From CF-46 sp042408445 (lineage in GTDB: Bacteria; Chloroflexota; Limnocylindria; Limnocylindrales; CSP1-4), in NCBI GenBank assembly GCA_042408445.1, contig JBHORC010000023.1:1-64000 (forward strand): a DNA stretch of 64,000 bases, read 5' to 3'. This document shows, one piece after another, positions 1 to 8,488 of the stretch (position 1 is its first letter; the number at the start of each line of letters is the position of its first letter). The notes beneath the pieces were generated by a model. The model did not search any database. It was not told the origin of the DNA and saw only the letters and a list, made by a program, of their open reading frames with translations. Made by a program: the position numbers and the translations under genes.

Positions 1-743
1 GGCGTCGCGGCGCGCACCGCGCCGGCCCCCTCGCTCTCGTGAGGAATCGCGGAGCCGTCGCTCGCCACGGCGTTCGGCCGGAACCGGGTCCCGTCGATGC
101 CGACGTGCAGCACGATGAGGTTCGCGACCGGACCGCCGCACGTCGCCTCGATGAGTCGTCGGTTCGTCTCGGAGATCGTCACGGCGAACGCGGCCTCGCG
201 AACCTTCTGGGGCAGCATCGTCCGGTCGACGTTCAGGTCCGAGCCGTGGGCGGTGAAGCTGTACGGGATGCCCACGAGGCGGTGGACGAGGAACCCTGCC
301 ATCGCCGGATGGTTCGCGAAGTGGCAGTGGACGTGGCGGACGCCGAGACGCTCCATCTCGCCCGCGGCATGGACGACCTTCGGAAAGATCCCGATGCCGC
401 CCAGGAGGAAGTTCCAGCTCCGGGCCGTGCCACGGACCATCGCGGCGAACGTCCCGAGGTAGCGCCGTGGATGCCTGACGAGCATCACCGCATTCGAGCG
501 GAGGATCGCGACCGACAGGAACGGGAGGTAATGGGCCCGCGGGATCCACGGCCGCGCCTCGTCGTGGATCCGCGTCGCGCGCTCGCGGAGGAGCGGAAAC
601 AGCTCCACCTGGACGCCGTGACGCTCGACCGCGATCATCTCGTCGAGGACGAACGTCTCGGTGAGCTTCGGGAACCGCGACATCACGTAGGCGACCCGGA
701 GGCGCTCGCCGGGTGCGGTAGCGGACGGAGGGCTGGCGGCCAT
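1..743 (-). CDS. GT4-family glycosyltransferase, C-terminus cut by window edge
   Basis: A reading frame runs from an ATG at 743 off the left edge, so only about 247 N-terminal residues are visible. The N-terminus reads LRVAYVMSRFPKLTETFVLDE, the opening of GT-B exopolysaccharide glycosyltransferases related to WcaL/EpsF. HVHCHFANHPA and SFTAHGSDLN follow; these are typical acceptor-side motifs of family GT4. The nucleotide-sugar-binding EX7E half would lie outside the window. The start lies 2 bases after the galE stop codon, so it is the last visible gene of the polysaccharide operon. Donor and acceptor sugars cannot be read from the sequence. The family call is firm, the exact reaction is not. 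Confidence 0.82.
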   Translation of the reverse strand, partial: MAASPPSATAPGERLRVAYVMSRFPKLTETFVLDEMIAVERHGVQVELFPLLRERATRIHDEARPWIPRAHYLPFLSVAILRSNAVMLVRHPRRYLGTFAAMVRGTARSWNFLLGGIGIFPKVVHAAGEMERLGVRHVHCHFANHPAMAGFLVHRLVGIPYSFTAHGSDLNVDRTMLPQKVREAAFAVTISETNRRLIEATCGGPVANLIVLHVGIDGTRFRPNAVASDGSAIPHESEGAGAVRAAT

Positions 744-745
744 CG

Positions 746-1750
746 TCAGGCCGGCTCGTCCACGAGGACCGGGTCCTCGGCATAGCCGGCAGGGTGCGAC
801 TCGCGCCAGCGGACCGCGGACGCCGCAATCTCGTCGAGGCCGCGCTCCGCCGTCCAGCCGAGCGTCGCCGCGGCTCTCGAGGGGTCCGCCCAGACGGCGG
901 CCGGGTCTCCCGCCCGGCGACCGGCGTCGACGGTCGGGACGGTCCGCCCGGCGGCCGCACCGACCGCCGCGACCACCTCGCGGACCGACGATCCCCGCCC
1001 GGTCCCCAGGTTCAGCGTGAGCGACGCACCGCCGGAGGCCAGGTGGTCGAGGGCGCGGACGTGCGCCTCGGCGAGGTCGGCGACGTGGACGTAGTCGCGG
1101 ACGGCGGTCCCGTCGGGCGTCGGATAGTCCGTGCCGAGGACCGTGAGCGGCCGGCCGGTGAACGCCGCCTCGACGACGAGCGGCACGAGGTTCGTCGCGC
1201 CGGTCGGATGCTCGCCGTGGGATCCGTCGGGCTCCGCGCCGGCGGCGTTGAAGTAGCGCAGCGAGACGTGCCGGACGCCACGCGTCTCGAGCCAAGGCAG
1301 CATCCGCTCGACGAGCAGCTTCGACTCGCCATACGGGTTCGTCGGCCGCGTCGGCGCGTCCTCGGTGACCGGGCTGGACGGCGGATTTCCGTAGACCGCG
1401 GCACTGGACGAGTACACGAACGAGGCGATGCGGCCGGCCTCGAGCTCGGCGAGCAGGTCGATCGTCGCGCCGACATTCGCCTCGAAGTAGCGCGCCGGCT
1501 GGTCCACGGATTCGCCGGCCGCCTTCAGGGCCGCGAAGTGGATCACCGCCTCGATGTCATGGCGACCGAGGAGGTCCCGGACGAGCCCGCGATCCGCGAC
1601 CGAGCCCACGACGAGGGGCGCACCCTCAACCGCCGCGGCATGACCGTGCTCGAGGGTGTCGAGGACCACCGGCTCATGGCCCCGACGCCGAAGGAGCCGA
1701 ACCGTCTGGGACCCGATGTAGCCGGCGCCTCCGGTGACGAGGACGCGCAT
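746..1750 (-). CDS. galE: UDP-glucose 4-epimerase
   Basis: A 334-residue short-chain dehydrogenase of the extended type, the usual GalE length. It begins MRVLVTGGAGYIGSQT, a complete NAD-binding glycine motif, and carries the catalytic Y-x-x-x-K as NPYGESK. It also shows SSAAVYG and RYFNAAGA, both characteristic of GalE. It interconverts UDP-glucose and UDP-galactose in the cytoplasm and supplies precursors for surface glycans. I chose the ATG at 1750 because the glycine motif begins directly after it; the frame stays open upstream but encodes Arg/Ser-rich shadow sequence. One base separates it from the Wzz-like gene and two from the glycosyltransferase, indicating a single transcript. Confidence 0.93.
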   Translation of the reverse strand: MRVLVTGGAGYIGSQTVRLLRRRGHEPVVLDTLEHGHAAAVEGAPLVVGSVADRGLVRDLLGRHDIEAVIHFAALKAAGESVDQPARYFEANVGATIDLLAELEAGRIASFVYSSSAAVYGNPPSSPVTEDAPTRPTNPYGESKLLVERMLPWLETRGVRHVSLRYFNAAGAEPDGSHGEHPTGATNLVPLVVEAAFTGRPLTVLGTDYPTPDGTAVRDYVHVADLAEAHVRALDHLASGGASLTLNLGTGRGSSVREVVAAVGAAAGRTVPTVDAGRRAGDPAAVWADPSRAAATLGWTAERGLDEIAASAVRWRESHPAGYAEDPVLVDEPA

Positions 1751-1751
1751 C

Positions 1752-3230
1752 TCAGGTTGGCAGCTGCTCCGGGGCGTTCGGCCCGTCCGGCTGCGCACGA
1801 CGCGACCGGCTCGACACGACGGGCGTGACCCGCGCCGCGCCGACGGTCGAGCGCGCCCGACGCCGGACGCTTCCCGGCGGCGCCAGCTCCACCCGCCGCG
1901 GCTCCGGCCGCTCGCGCCGACGATCCCGCGGCCGCCGGGCCCGCTCCAGGAAGCCGCCCTTCTGTGCGACGACAACGCCGACGACGGTCGCGCCGATCAG
2001 TCGCATCGACTCGCCGACGAACTCGACATCCTCGCGATGCGTTCGATCGGTCCGGGCGACGAGGACGACCCCGTCCACGGAGCGAGCGAAGGCAAGCGCC
2101 TGCGGCTCGTCGCGCACGGGCGCGACCGCGATCACGACGACACGGCCACTGGCGAGGAGCTCGTCCATGAGGAGCTGGACGCGGCCCGGATCCACGACGT
2201 CGAGCGGCTCCCGGCCCGCGCCGATGATCTGGACGCCCGGCCCGTCGTCGGTTTCGAACGTCGGGCTGACGTCGCCGTTGAGGACCTCGCTTAGCCCGGT
2301 CTCGTCGGTCAGGCCGTGGAGTGCGGTGACCGTTCCGCCGCGGCCGGCCGCGTCGATGAGGACGACGGCGCGCCCCAGGCGGGCGAGGGCGCTCGCGATG
2401 TTCGTCGCGACGACCGCGGACTGGCCTTCCCAGTCGACGTCCGTCACGACGAAGGATCGACGCTGGTGGCCGTCCTCGGCGAACGCCACCTTTGCCGCGG
2501 CGAGGCGATACGCCGACGCCGCCCGCGAGTTCGGCTCTCCATCGACGACGAGGTCGCTCGCCTTCGGTCGATCGCCGCCCGCGACGCCGACCGCGCCGAG
2601 GAGTGGTGCACCGGCGAGGTTCGCCAGCTCCTCGCCCGTTCGGACGGCCCTTCCGAAGTACTCGACGATGAGGACGATGACGATCGCCATGACGATGCCG
2701 GCGATCGCGGCGAGGATCGTGATCAGGCTGACCTGCGGCGCGACGGGCTCGCTGGCCAGGCTCGGCTGGGCGAACTCGACGATCTGGATGAGGCCCTCCG
2801 GCCGGCTCACGCCCTGCGAGGTGAGCTGCTCCAGCTCCGTCGCGAGCGTGTTGGCGAGCTTCGCCGCTCGCGTCGGGTCGCCGGACTGGACGCGGATCGA
2901 CAGGATCCGGGTCACGTCATTGGCGGTTGCCCGCGTCGCCGTCCGGAGATCGTCGGCCGTCAGGTCGTAGCCGAGCTCCTTGATCGTCGACTGGAGGAGC
3001 GAATCGGTCGTGACGACCTGGGCGTACGTCTGGACGAGCAGGGCGCTCGCCCGGAGCGTGTCCGAATCCGTGTTGATCGGCCCGACAAGGACCTTCGTCT
3101 GGGATTCATACGTGGGCGGCAGCCCGGACGCGACGATGTAGCCGGCGACGCCGGCGATCCACGCCGAGACGATCAACGTCCACCACCACCGCTTCGCGAT
3201 GGCGAGGTAGCCCGAGAGCTCCACCTTCAA
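1752..3230 (-). CDS. Wzz/chain-length determinant protein fused to a degenerate BY-kinase-like domain
   Basis: This 492-residue protein has the layout of capsular chain-length regulators. It has an N-terminal transmembrane helix (residues about 16-36), an extracytoplasmic Wzz-type domain, a second helix (about 168-192) and a cytoplasmic ParA/BY-kinase-like domain. The P-loop region reads WEGQSAVVATN (about 267-277), with Gln270 where the nucleotide-binding Lys is expected. The second Walker motif is LIDAAGR instead of DAD. The strand expected to carry Walker B reads VVIAVAPV with no Asp. The C-terminal tail is Arg/Pro-rich and lacks the tyrosine cluster that BY-kinases autophosphorylate. It probably controls polymer length without kinase activity. 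It is the first gene before galE, with an ATG start and a 136-base gap upstream. Confidence 0.8.
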   Translation of the reverse strand: MKVELSGYLAIAKRWWWTLIVSAWIAGVAGYIVASGLPPTYESQTKVLVGPINTDSDTLRASALLVQTYAQVVTTDSLLQSTIKELGYDLTADDLRTATRATANDVTRILSIRVQSGDPTRAAKLANTLATELEQLTSQGVSRPEGLIQIVEFAQPSLASEPVAPQVSLITILAAIAGIVMAIVIVLIVEYFGRAVRTGEELANLAGAPLLGAVGVAGGDRPKASDLVVDGEPNSRAASAYRLAAAKVAFAEDGHQRRSFVVTDVDWEGQSAVVATNIASALARLGRAVVLIDAAGRGGTVTALHGLTDETGLSEVLNGDVSPTFETDDGPGVQIIGAGREPLDVVDPGRVQLLMDELLASGRVVVIAVAPVRDEPQALAFARSVDGVVLVARTDRTHREDVEFVGESMRLIGATVVGVVVAQKGGFLERARRPRDRRRERPEPRRVELAPPGSVRRRARSTVGAARVTPVVSSRSRRAQPDGPNAPEQLPT

Positions 3231-3366
3231 CCCCTGTGTAGAACGCCGGCCGGAATCGGCTCGGCGACAGATGCCATGCCCGTCCCGCGAATCGGGCGAT
3301 TGGCGAGTTCGCGCAGCCTATCATTCGTCGCGATTCGCCCCTCATCCCCCGGTTCCCGCGCGCGTG

Positions 3367-4365
3367 TCATCGAACCGCCTGCGCGAGAACGGCCGAGGCG
3401 GGGGTGCTCACGCTCATGTTCACGCGGCGAAGCTCGAGCCATTGCCCGTCGGCAAGGTCGTTGACGCCGCGGCGGGTCGAGAACGCGACGTGGATTCCGG
3501 CTTCCGCGAGCGCCGGCGCCGCGGCACCGTGCAGGGCACCGGACGGAAAGGCGAACGCGGGGATGTGCGTGCCCGTCTCCCGCTGCAGGTCCTCGACGCC
3601 CCCGATGATCTCCCGCCGGATCGTCGCATCGTCCACGCGCGTGAGGAGCGGGTGCGTCCGGGTGTGCGAGCCGAGCGCGAGGCCCGCCGCATGGAGCGCC
3701 CGGAGCCGATCCCAGTCCAGCGGCCGGCCGCTCGGCTGCGGAAGGCTGTCGGGCGTGAAGCCGGCGGCCGCCTCGATCGTCGCGACGGCCGCGTCGACGT
3801 CGGGGTGGGGGAGCTGCTTGATCCAGGACCGGGCGTCGCGATAGGCGGCGGTCCGCTCGGCGTCCGTCGTCACGGGATGAGCCGTGCCGGCGATCTCGAC
3901 CGATTCCGCGGGCGTGTCGCGGATCGCGGCCCACAGGCGTTCCCACCAGAACGCGGCGCCCGGTTCGCCGGGTCGCGCCGGAAACGCCGTCGGCACGAAG
4001 ACGATCGCGGGCAGGCCGCGGGCGACGAGCGCGGGCCAGGCGTGATCCGCGAGGTCCTCGTAGCCGTCGTCGAACGTGAGGAGCAGGGACCGCGGCGGGA
4101 GCGGCCGGCCGCCGTCCCGGCGGGCGAGCACATCGTCGATCGAGATCACGGTGAACGCGTCCATCACGATGTCGAGCATCCGGGCGAAGCCCTCGGGCGT
4201 CGCGCTGAGCAGGCCGGGCACGACGCCGGCCGGTGCGGCGACCCGGTGGAACGTCAGGACGGCAAGCACATCCCGTCGGCGCGGGACGCGCGTCGCGAGC
4301 GCCCGAGCCGCGCGCTCGACGGGGGGCAGCCCGGCAACCGACCGGAGCATCCGGCGCGTTCGCAT
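3367..4365 (-). CDS. Polysaccharide deacetylase (NodB-fold, CE4)
   Basis: A 332-residue protein with the NodB homology domain: motif 1 LLLTFDDGYED supplies the catalytic and metal-binding Asp pair, and motif 2 ALGSHTRTHPLL supplies the two zinc-binding His. FAFPSGALHG matches the later conserved loop. The family removes N-acetyl (or O-acetyl) groups from polysaccharides or undecaprenyl-linked sugars. No signal peptide is evident after the chosen start MRTRRMLRS at 4365. The open frame continues upstream, but that stretch overlaps the ATP-grasp gene, so I rejected it. The start lies 10 bases after the ATP-grasp stop. The pairing of CE4 enzymes with COG3919-type ATP-grasp proteins is common in glycan clusters. 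Confidence 0.87.
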   Translation of the reverse strand: MRTRRMLRSVAGLPPVERAARALATRVPRRRDVLAVLTFHRVAAPAGVVPGLLSATPEGFARMLDIVMDAFTVISIDDVLARRDGGRPLPPRSLLLTFDDGYEDLADHAWPALVARGLPAIVFVPTAFPARPGEPGAAFWWERLWAAIRDTPAESVEIAGTAHPVTTDAERTAAYRDARSWIKQLPHPDVDAAVATIEAAAGFTPDSLPQPSGRPLDWDRLRALHAAGLALGSHTRTHPLLTRVDDATIRREIIGGVEDLQRETGTHIPAFAFPSGALHGAAAPALAEAGIHVAFSTRRGVNDLADGQWLELRRVNMSVSTPASAVLAQAVR

Positions 4366-4375
4366 CCGTGCGTGC

Positions 4376-5647
4376 TCAGGTCCGGACCGGACCGCCGACG
4401 CGGCCTCGCGTCGTGCGCTGAACGATCCGCCGGCCGATGACCCCGAAGGCGTGGACGAGGTCGGCGACGAACGGCATCGGATCGCTCCACGACCCGACGG
4501 CCTCGGTCTTCGGACCGCGGACCGAGCGCAGCCAGCCGAGGAACCCGAGCTCCCCGCGGCGGCCGTGGACGATCGCCGACTGGAGATCGTGGCGCCAGTA
4601 GATCCACTTGACGCCGCGGTACGTCTGCTCCGAGGCGTCGGCCAGCGGCTCACCGAGCGCGTCGCGGTATGCGGTGTACACGAGCTCGACGCCGCCGCGC
4701 TCCGCGATCGCCGACCGTCCGGTCGGCCGGCCGATGTTCGGCTCGATGATCTCGTGCCGGCCCGTGACCGCGTTCCGCTTCATCTCGACGTAGCCGAGGC
4801 CGCGGTACGGCACGGTCGCGAAGAGTCGCATCGCGATCTCGCGGACCTCGTCGTTCCGGACCTCCTCGCCGAGGCTGCTCGTGCCGGTATCGACCGGCCA
4901 CTGGCGAAGCTTCCGGGCGACGAAGCCGATCCGGGGAGCGCCGGAGCGGTCGTGATAGCTGTTCACCGAGTAGAGGTCGTCCTCCCGGCCGGGGATCCAG
5001 GACTGGACGATCAGCGTGTCCGACCAGGGCGACGTCCGCTGCCACGTCTCGATGAGCTCCTCGCCGCTGGCGACCGGGATCGCCTTGGCCTTCGTCGCCG
5101 CCACCCACGCCGCGGTCTTCAGCGCCGGCTTGACGACGGCCGGGTAGGCGAGAACACCGGCCGCCCGTTCGGCGTCCTCCAGGCTCCGCAGGACCGCGGT
5201 CGGCGGGATCGGCAGATCGTGGGCCGCGGCGTGCTCGGCGAAGGCGATCTTGTCCATGAGGCGGTTGACGACGTCGTGGTCGGGCAGGACGAAGCGATAG
5301 CGTTCCGCCAGTCGATCGGCGGCGGCGGAGATCGCCAGGACGGCCGAGTCCGTGCACGGCATCAGGACGCCGACGTCCGGCAGTCGCTGGGCGAGGTGGA
5401 GGAGGCTTTCGATGAGGGCCTCGCCGCGCAGATCCGAGCGGAACGTCGCGCGCGGGACGCGCGTCCGGGCGCAGAAGTGCTGGACGTCGGCCGCGAGGCC
5501 GATCACGGGCACGCCGCGCGCATCCAGCAACCGGGCCGTCTGGAGACCCGTGATGCAGTCCAGCCCGACGATGATCGCCGGCGCGGGATCCGATGGCGCG
5601 AGGTCGAGGCGGCCGGCCCGGTCGGACGTCGCCACGTCCTCGATCAC
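4376..5647 (-). CDS. ATP-grasp ligase (COG3919-like) in surface-glycan operon
   Basis: A 423-residue ATP-grasp-fold protein. It has an N-terminal Rossmann-like part (AIIVGLDCITGLQTARLL), a central ATP-binding part (AYPAVVKPALKTAAWVAATKA, then VQSWIPGREDDLYSVNSY) and the late motif GYVEMKRNAVTGRHEIIEPN, which carries the Glu/Asn metal ligands. Family members ligate a carboxylate to an amine or thiol with ATP; the substrate is unknown here. The start is GTG at 5647, giving a 4-base GTGA overlap with the upstream PEP-mutase-like gene, so the two are translationally coupled. Residues upstream of that GTG are Arg/Gly-rich shadow sequence. The context suggests adding an amino acid or a phosphonate-derived acid to a glycan or nucleotide sugar, which is an inference. 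Confidence 0.78.
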   Translation of the reverse strand: MIEDVATSDRAGRLDLAPSDPAPAIIVGLDCITGLQTARLLDARGVPVIGLAADVQHFCARTRVPRATFRSDLRGEALIESLLHLAQRLPDVGVLMPCTDSAVLAISAAADRLAERYRFVLPDHDVVNRLMDKIAFAEHAAAHDLPIPPTAVLRSLEDAERAAGVLAYPAVVKPALKTAAWVAATKAKAIPVASGEELIETWQRTSPWSDTLIVQSWIPGREDDLYSVNSYHDRSGAPRIGFVARKLRQWPVDTGTSSLGEEVRNDEVREIAMRLFATVPYRGLGYVEMKRNAVTGRHEIIEPNIGRPTGRSAIAERGGVELVYTAYRDALGEPLADASEQTYRGVKWIYWRHDLQSAIVHGRRGELGFLGWLRSVRGPKTEAVGSWSDPMPFVADLVHAFGVIGRRIVQRTTRGRVGGPVRT

Positions 5648-6555
5648 CCCGCCCCCTCGTCCTCGAGCGCGATCGCAGCCTTCGTGTCGACGAGGTCGAA
5701 GATGTGGTCGACCGGGACGATGTCCGCCTCGACGTCCGCCGCCCGTCCGGCCTTCGCCAGCCCTTCGAGCGTCTTCTCGATCGCGCCGACGGCGGCCCGC
5801 ATCGGCTGGTTGGCGAGGATCACGAGGTTGAACCCGCGCTCGTGCAGCTGGGCGGCGGTGAACGTCGGGAACAGCGTCGGGACACAGACGAGCGGCGTCT
5901 TGCCGAGCCCCTTCCACGAGCTCAGGAAGCCGTCGATCTCCTGGAGCGTCTTGTCGCGGGAGTGGATCAGGATCGCGTCCACCCCGGCGTCGACGTAGGC
6001 ATCGGCGCGGGCACAGGCATCCTCGACGCCGTGGCCGGCGATCAGGCTCTCGACGCGCGCGATCAGGACGAAGTCCGTGCCGTACTGGGCCCGCTTCGCG
6101 GCCGCGAGACGCCGCGCCTGCTCGCGCATCGGCAGCAGCTCGCGCTTTGTGTCGGCGCCAAGGAGGCTGTTCCGCTTCGGGAACAGGTTGTCCTCGATGC
6201 TGATCGCCGAGATCCCGGCTCGCTCGTACTCGACGAGCGTGCGGACCACGTTGCCGAGCCCGCCGAAGCCGTTGTCGCAGTCGGCGATGACCGGCAGGTC
6301 GGTGGCAGCATCGATCCGGCGGGCCGCGTCGAGCGCCTCCGTGAACGTCGTCAGGTTCACGTCCGGCAGCGCGTGGGCCATCGTCGCGACGCCGAGGCCG
6401 CTGACCCAGACGGCATCGAAGCCGTACGTTCCGATGAGCTTCGCGGTCAGCGCGTCGTGCGCCCCGACAGCGACGACCGCGCGGTCGCCCGCCAGTCCCT
6501 CGCGGAGGCGCGACCGCTTGTCCGTCGCCCGGTTGACGCGTCCTGCCTCGCTCAC
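5644..6555 (-). CDS. Phosphoenolpyruvate mutase / isocitrate lyase superfamily enzyme, PEP-mutase-like
   Basis: A 303-residue protein matching PEP mutase along its length. It shows ALPDVN with the position-58-type Asp, ADCDNGFG for Mg binding (Asp92, Asp94), ISIEDNLFPKRNSLL (Glu121 to Ser130), LIARVESLIAGHGV, DAILIHSRDK and VILANQPMRAAVGAI. PEP mutase makes phosphonopyruvate by forming a C-P bond. The diagnostic gating-loop motif EDK-x5-NS is present except that Lys is Asn123 (EDN-x5-NS). It could therefore be a mutase, a phosphonopyruvate hydrolase or another P-C/C-C lyase. It overlaps the ATP-grasp gene by GTGA and the dehydrogenase gene by ATGA. No phosphonopyruvate decarboxylase is visible. 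The superfamily call is very secure, the reaction less so. Confidence 0.78.
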   Translation of the reverse strand: MSEAGRVNRATDKRSRLREGLAGDRAVVAVGAHDALTAKLIGTYGFDAVWVSGLGVATMAHALPDVNLTTFTEALDAARRIDAATDLPVIADCDNGFGGLGNVVRTLVEYERAGISAISIEDNLFPKRNSLLGADTKRELLPMREQARRLAAAKRAQYGTDFVLIARVESLIAGHGVEDACARADAYVDAGVDAILIHSRDKTLQEIDGFLSSWKGLGKTPLVCVPTLFPTFTAAQLHERGFNLVILANQPMRAAVGAIEKTLEGLAKAGRAADVEADIVPVDHIFDLVDTKAAIALEDEGAG

Positions 6556-7508
6556 GCTCGGCTCCCCGTCGGGATCATTCGTGATTCCTCCCCCTGGTCG
6601 CCGTAGCGGCGGATGATTGCGACGATCTCACGTCCGATCTCTTCCTGCGCGTCGATCGTCTGGGCGCCGATGTGCGGCGTGAGAATGACGTTCGGCAGGT
6701 CCGCGAGCGGCGAGACCTTGCCCTCGCCCTCGGCGATGTGCACGTCCAGCGCGGCGCCGCGGAGATGGCCGTCGACGAGCGCCTCGTGAAGCGCCGCCTC
6801 GTCGACGACGCCGCCGCGGGCGATGTTCACGAGGAACGCGCCCCGCTTCATCTGCCGGATCTCGGTCGCGCCGATCAGGTTCCGCGTGGGCGTGCCGAGC
6901 GGAACGTGGATCGTCACGAAGTCACTCTCGGCGAGCGTCGTCGCCAGGTCCACGAGGTCGACGCCGAGCGCCGAGAAGGTGGACGCCCGTTCCGGGCTCG
7001 GCCGGTCGACCACACCGAGCGGCCGCATCCCCCAGGCCAGGCCGAGCTGGGCGACGCGCGTCCCGATCGAGCCGAGCCCGACGATCCCGAGCCGCTTTCC
7101 GCGGAGGTTGTAGCCGACGAGCTCCGACTTGATCCAGTGACCGGCCCGCAGCTGGCGGTCGGCGTGGACGATCCCGCGCGCGAGCCCGAGCATGAGCCCG
7201 AACGTCAGCTCGGCGACCGCCTGCGCTCCCGGTCCGGGAATTCGGTGGAGCTCGATGCCGCGCCCCTGGACGAGGGCCAGGTCGAGATTGTCCAGGCCGG
7301 ACCCCGCTCGGACGAGCAGGCGGAGACCCGGCGCAGAGAGCGCCAGCGGCCCGATCGTCACGCCGCTCCGGAAGATGATCGCGTCACGATCCTGGGCGGC
7401 CTCGCCGAGCTCCTGCTCCGGGGCACCGATGGCGACCCGGACGTCGTGCTCCTCCTGGAGGGCAGCGAGCGCGTCGGCGTGGATCGGGCTGGCGACGAGG
7501 AGCCTCAT
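6552..7508 (-). CDS. D-isomer-specific 2-hydroxyacid dehydrogenase
   Basis: A 318-residue NAD(P)-dependent dehydrogenase of the SerA/hydroxypyruvate reductase family. The nucleotide-binding motif is GKRLGIVGLGSIGTRVAQ, the substrate side has VRAGSGLDNLD, and the catalytic set is visible as NIARGGVVDE (Arg), the Glu region ALDVHIAEG and TPHIGAQT (His). It lacks the C-terminal ACT regulatory domain of classical SerA. It reduces a 2-oxoacid or oxidises the hydroxyacid in the cytosol. It is coupled by ATGA overlaps to the kinase-like gene upstream and the PEP-mutase-like gene downstream, so phosphonopyruvate is a plausible substrate, giving phosphonolactate. That is inference; a 3-phosphoglycerate dehydrogenase role is the alternative. 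Confidence 0.85.
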   Translation of the reverse strand: MRLLVASPIHADALAALQEEHDVRVAIGAPEQELGEAAQDRDAIIFRSGVTIGPLALSAPGLRLLVRAGSGLDNLDLALVQGRGIELHRIPGPGAQAVAELTFGLMLGLARGIVHADRQLRAGHWIKSELVGYNLRGKRLGIVGLGSIGTRVAQLGLAWGMRPLGVVDRPSPERASTFSALGVDLVDLATTLAESDFVTIHVPLGTPTRNLIGATEIRQMKRGAFLVNIARGGVVDEAALHEALVDGHLRGAALDVHIAEGEGKVSPLADLPNVILTPHIGAQTIDAQEEIGREIVAIIRRYGDQGEESRMIPTGSRA

Positions 7509-8317
7509 GATTCCACCCCGAACGGGGCCGGGACGAAGGCGGCGGCCTCCTCCGAGCCGGAGTCGCGAGCATCACGTGCGGTCGGTGTCGGCACCGTCGG
7601 ACTGGCCGTGCCCGGAGCGCCGAACGCCTCGATCCGGGCGACGACGTCCGCGACGACCTCGTCGAGCGGTCGCGTCGCGTCGACGACGACGAACGCCGGG
7701 AGCACATCGGCGAGCGCGAGGTAGTTCTGCCGTCGCTCCTCGATCTCCTCGAGCGTTCCCTCGTGCTTCCGCTCGAGGAGCACCTCGGCCGGGGCGTCGA
7801 GCAGGACCGTCAGGTCCGGGCGCGGATACCAGCGTCGGAGGACCGCTCCGTGGATTCGGCTCGCCAGCCTCCGTCGCGGCTCGCCGGGGGCCGGCGAGCG
7901 GACGTCCGTCGCGTAGTAATCGCAGAAGAAGTGGCGGTCGAAGACGACCACCTCCCCGCGACCCCGCGCCCGTCCCGCGAGGATCGCCCGGTAGGCCTCC
8001 TCCGCGATCCAGGCGGAGATCCGGACGACGCTCCGCGCCGAGTCGACTGGCGTCCAGCGTCCGCCGTGGTCGGTCGCTGCCGGAACCCGGGCCGTCATGT
8101 CCGACCGTCCGCCGCGACGTCGCTTTGCCGCGAGGACGAGTCGCGTCGTCGGCAGCATGTCGCGGCTGGATTCGAGGTTCACGCCCATGTAGAGGTAGCG
8201 AGCCGGGACGGCGATCCGCTTCACGACCGCCTGCGCGACCGTCGACTTGCCCGATCCATCGGGCCCGACGAGAGCGACGGTCGGTGGGCGGCGCGAGCGG
8301 CTGCCAGGACTGGTCAT
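7505..8317 (-). CDS. Thymidylate-kinase-like P-loop kinase
   Basis: A 270-residue P-loop protein beginning MTSPGSRSRRPP before the Walker A motif VALVGPDGSGKSTVAQ. It contains the DRH motif in VVVFDRHFFCDYYA, typical of thymidylate kinase relatives, and LTVLLDAPAEVLLERK, the usual LID-region lead-in. A Pro/Thr/Glu-rich C-terminal tail of about 40 residues is extra compared with Tmk. Such Tmk-like proteins recur in surface polysaccharide and glycan clusters with unknown small-molecule substrates. I chose the ATG at 8317 because the frame upstream has no kinase-like sequence. It overlaps the dehydrogenase start by ATGA and is the first gene after a 171-base gap. It is unlikely to be the housekeeping Tmk. 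Confidence 0.72.
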   Translation of the reverse strand: MTSPGSRSRRPPTVALVGPDGSGKSTVAQAVVKRIAVPARYLYMGVNLESSRDMLPTTRLVLAAKRRRGGRSDMTARVPAATDHGGRWTPVDSARSVVRISAWIAEEAYRAILAGRARGRGEVVVFDRHFFCDYYATDVRSPAPGEPRRRLASRIHGAVLRRWYPRPDLTVLLDAPAEVLLERKHEGTLEEIEERRQNYLALADVLPAFVVVDATRPLDEVVADVVARIEAFGAPGTASPTVPTPTARDARDSGSEEAAAFVPAPFGVES

Positions 8318-8488
8318 AGGACTTCGAACGGACTCCGGAGATGAGGTCGGATGAATCGAGGAGCGAAGGAAATCGCAGTGTATGGGACGAACGCCGAGGG
8401 GTCCCGGACCCTTGGCGGCGACCGGTGCGGTCTGGTGGAGTCGGCACTCGAAATTCGGTGCTGGTGGGCAACGTGCACCCAGCACTCG

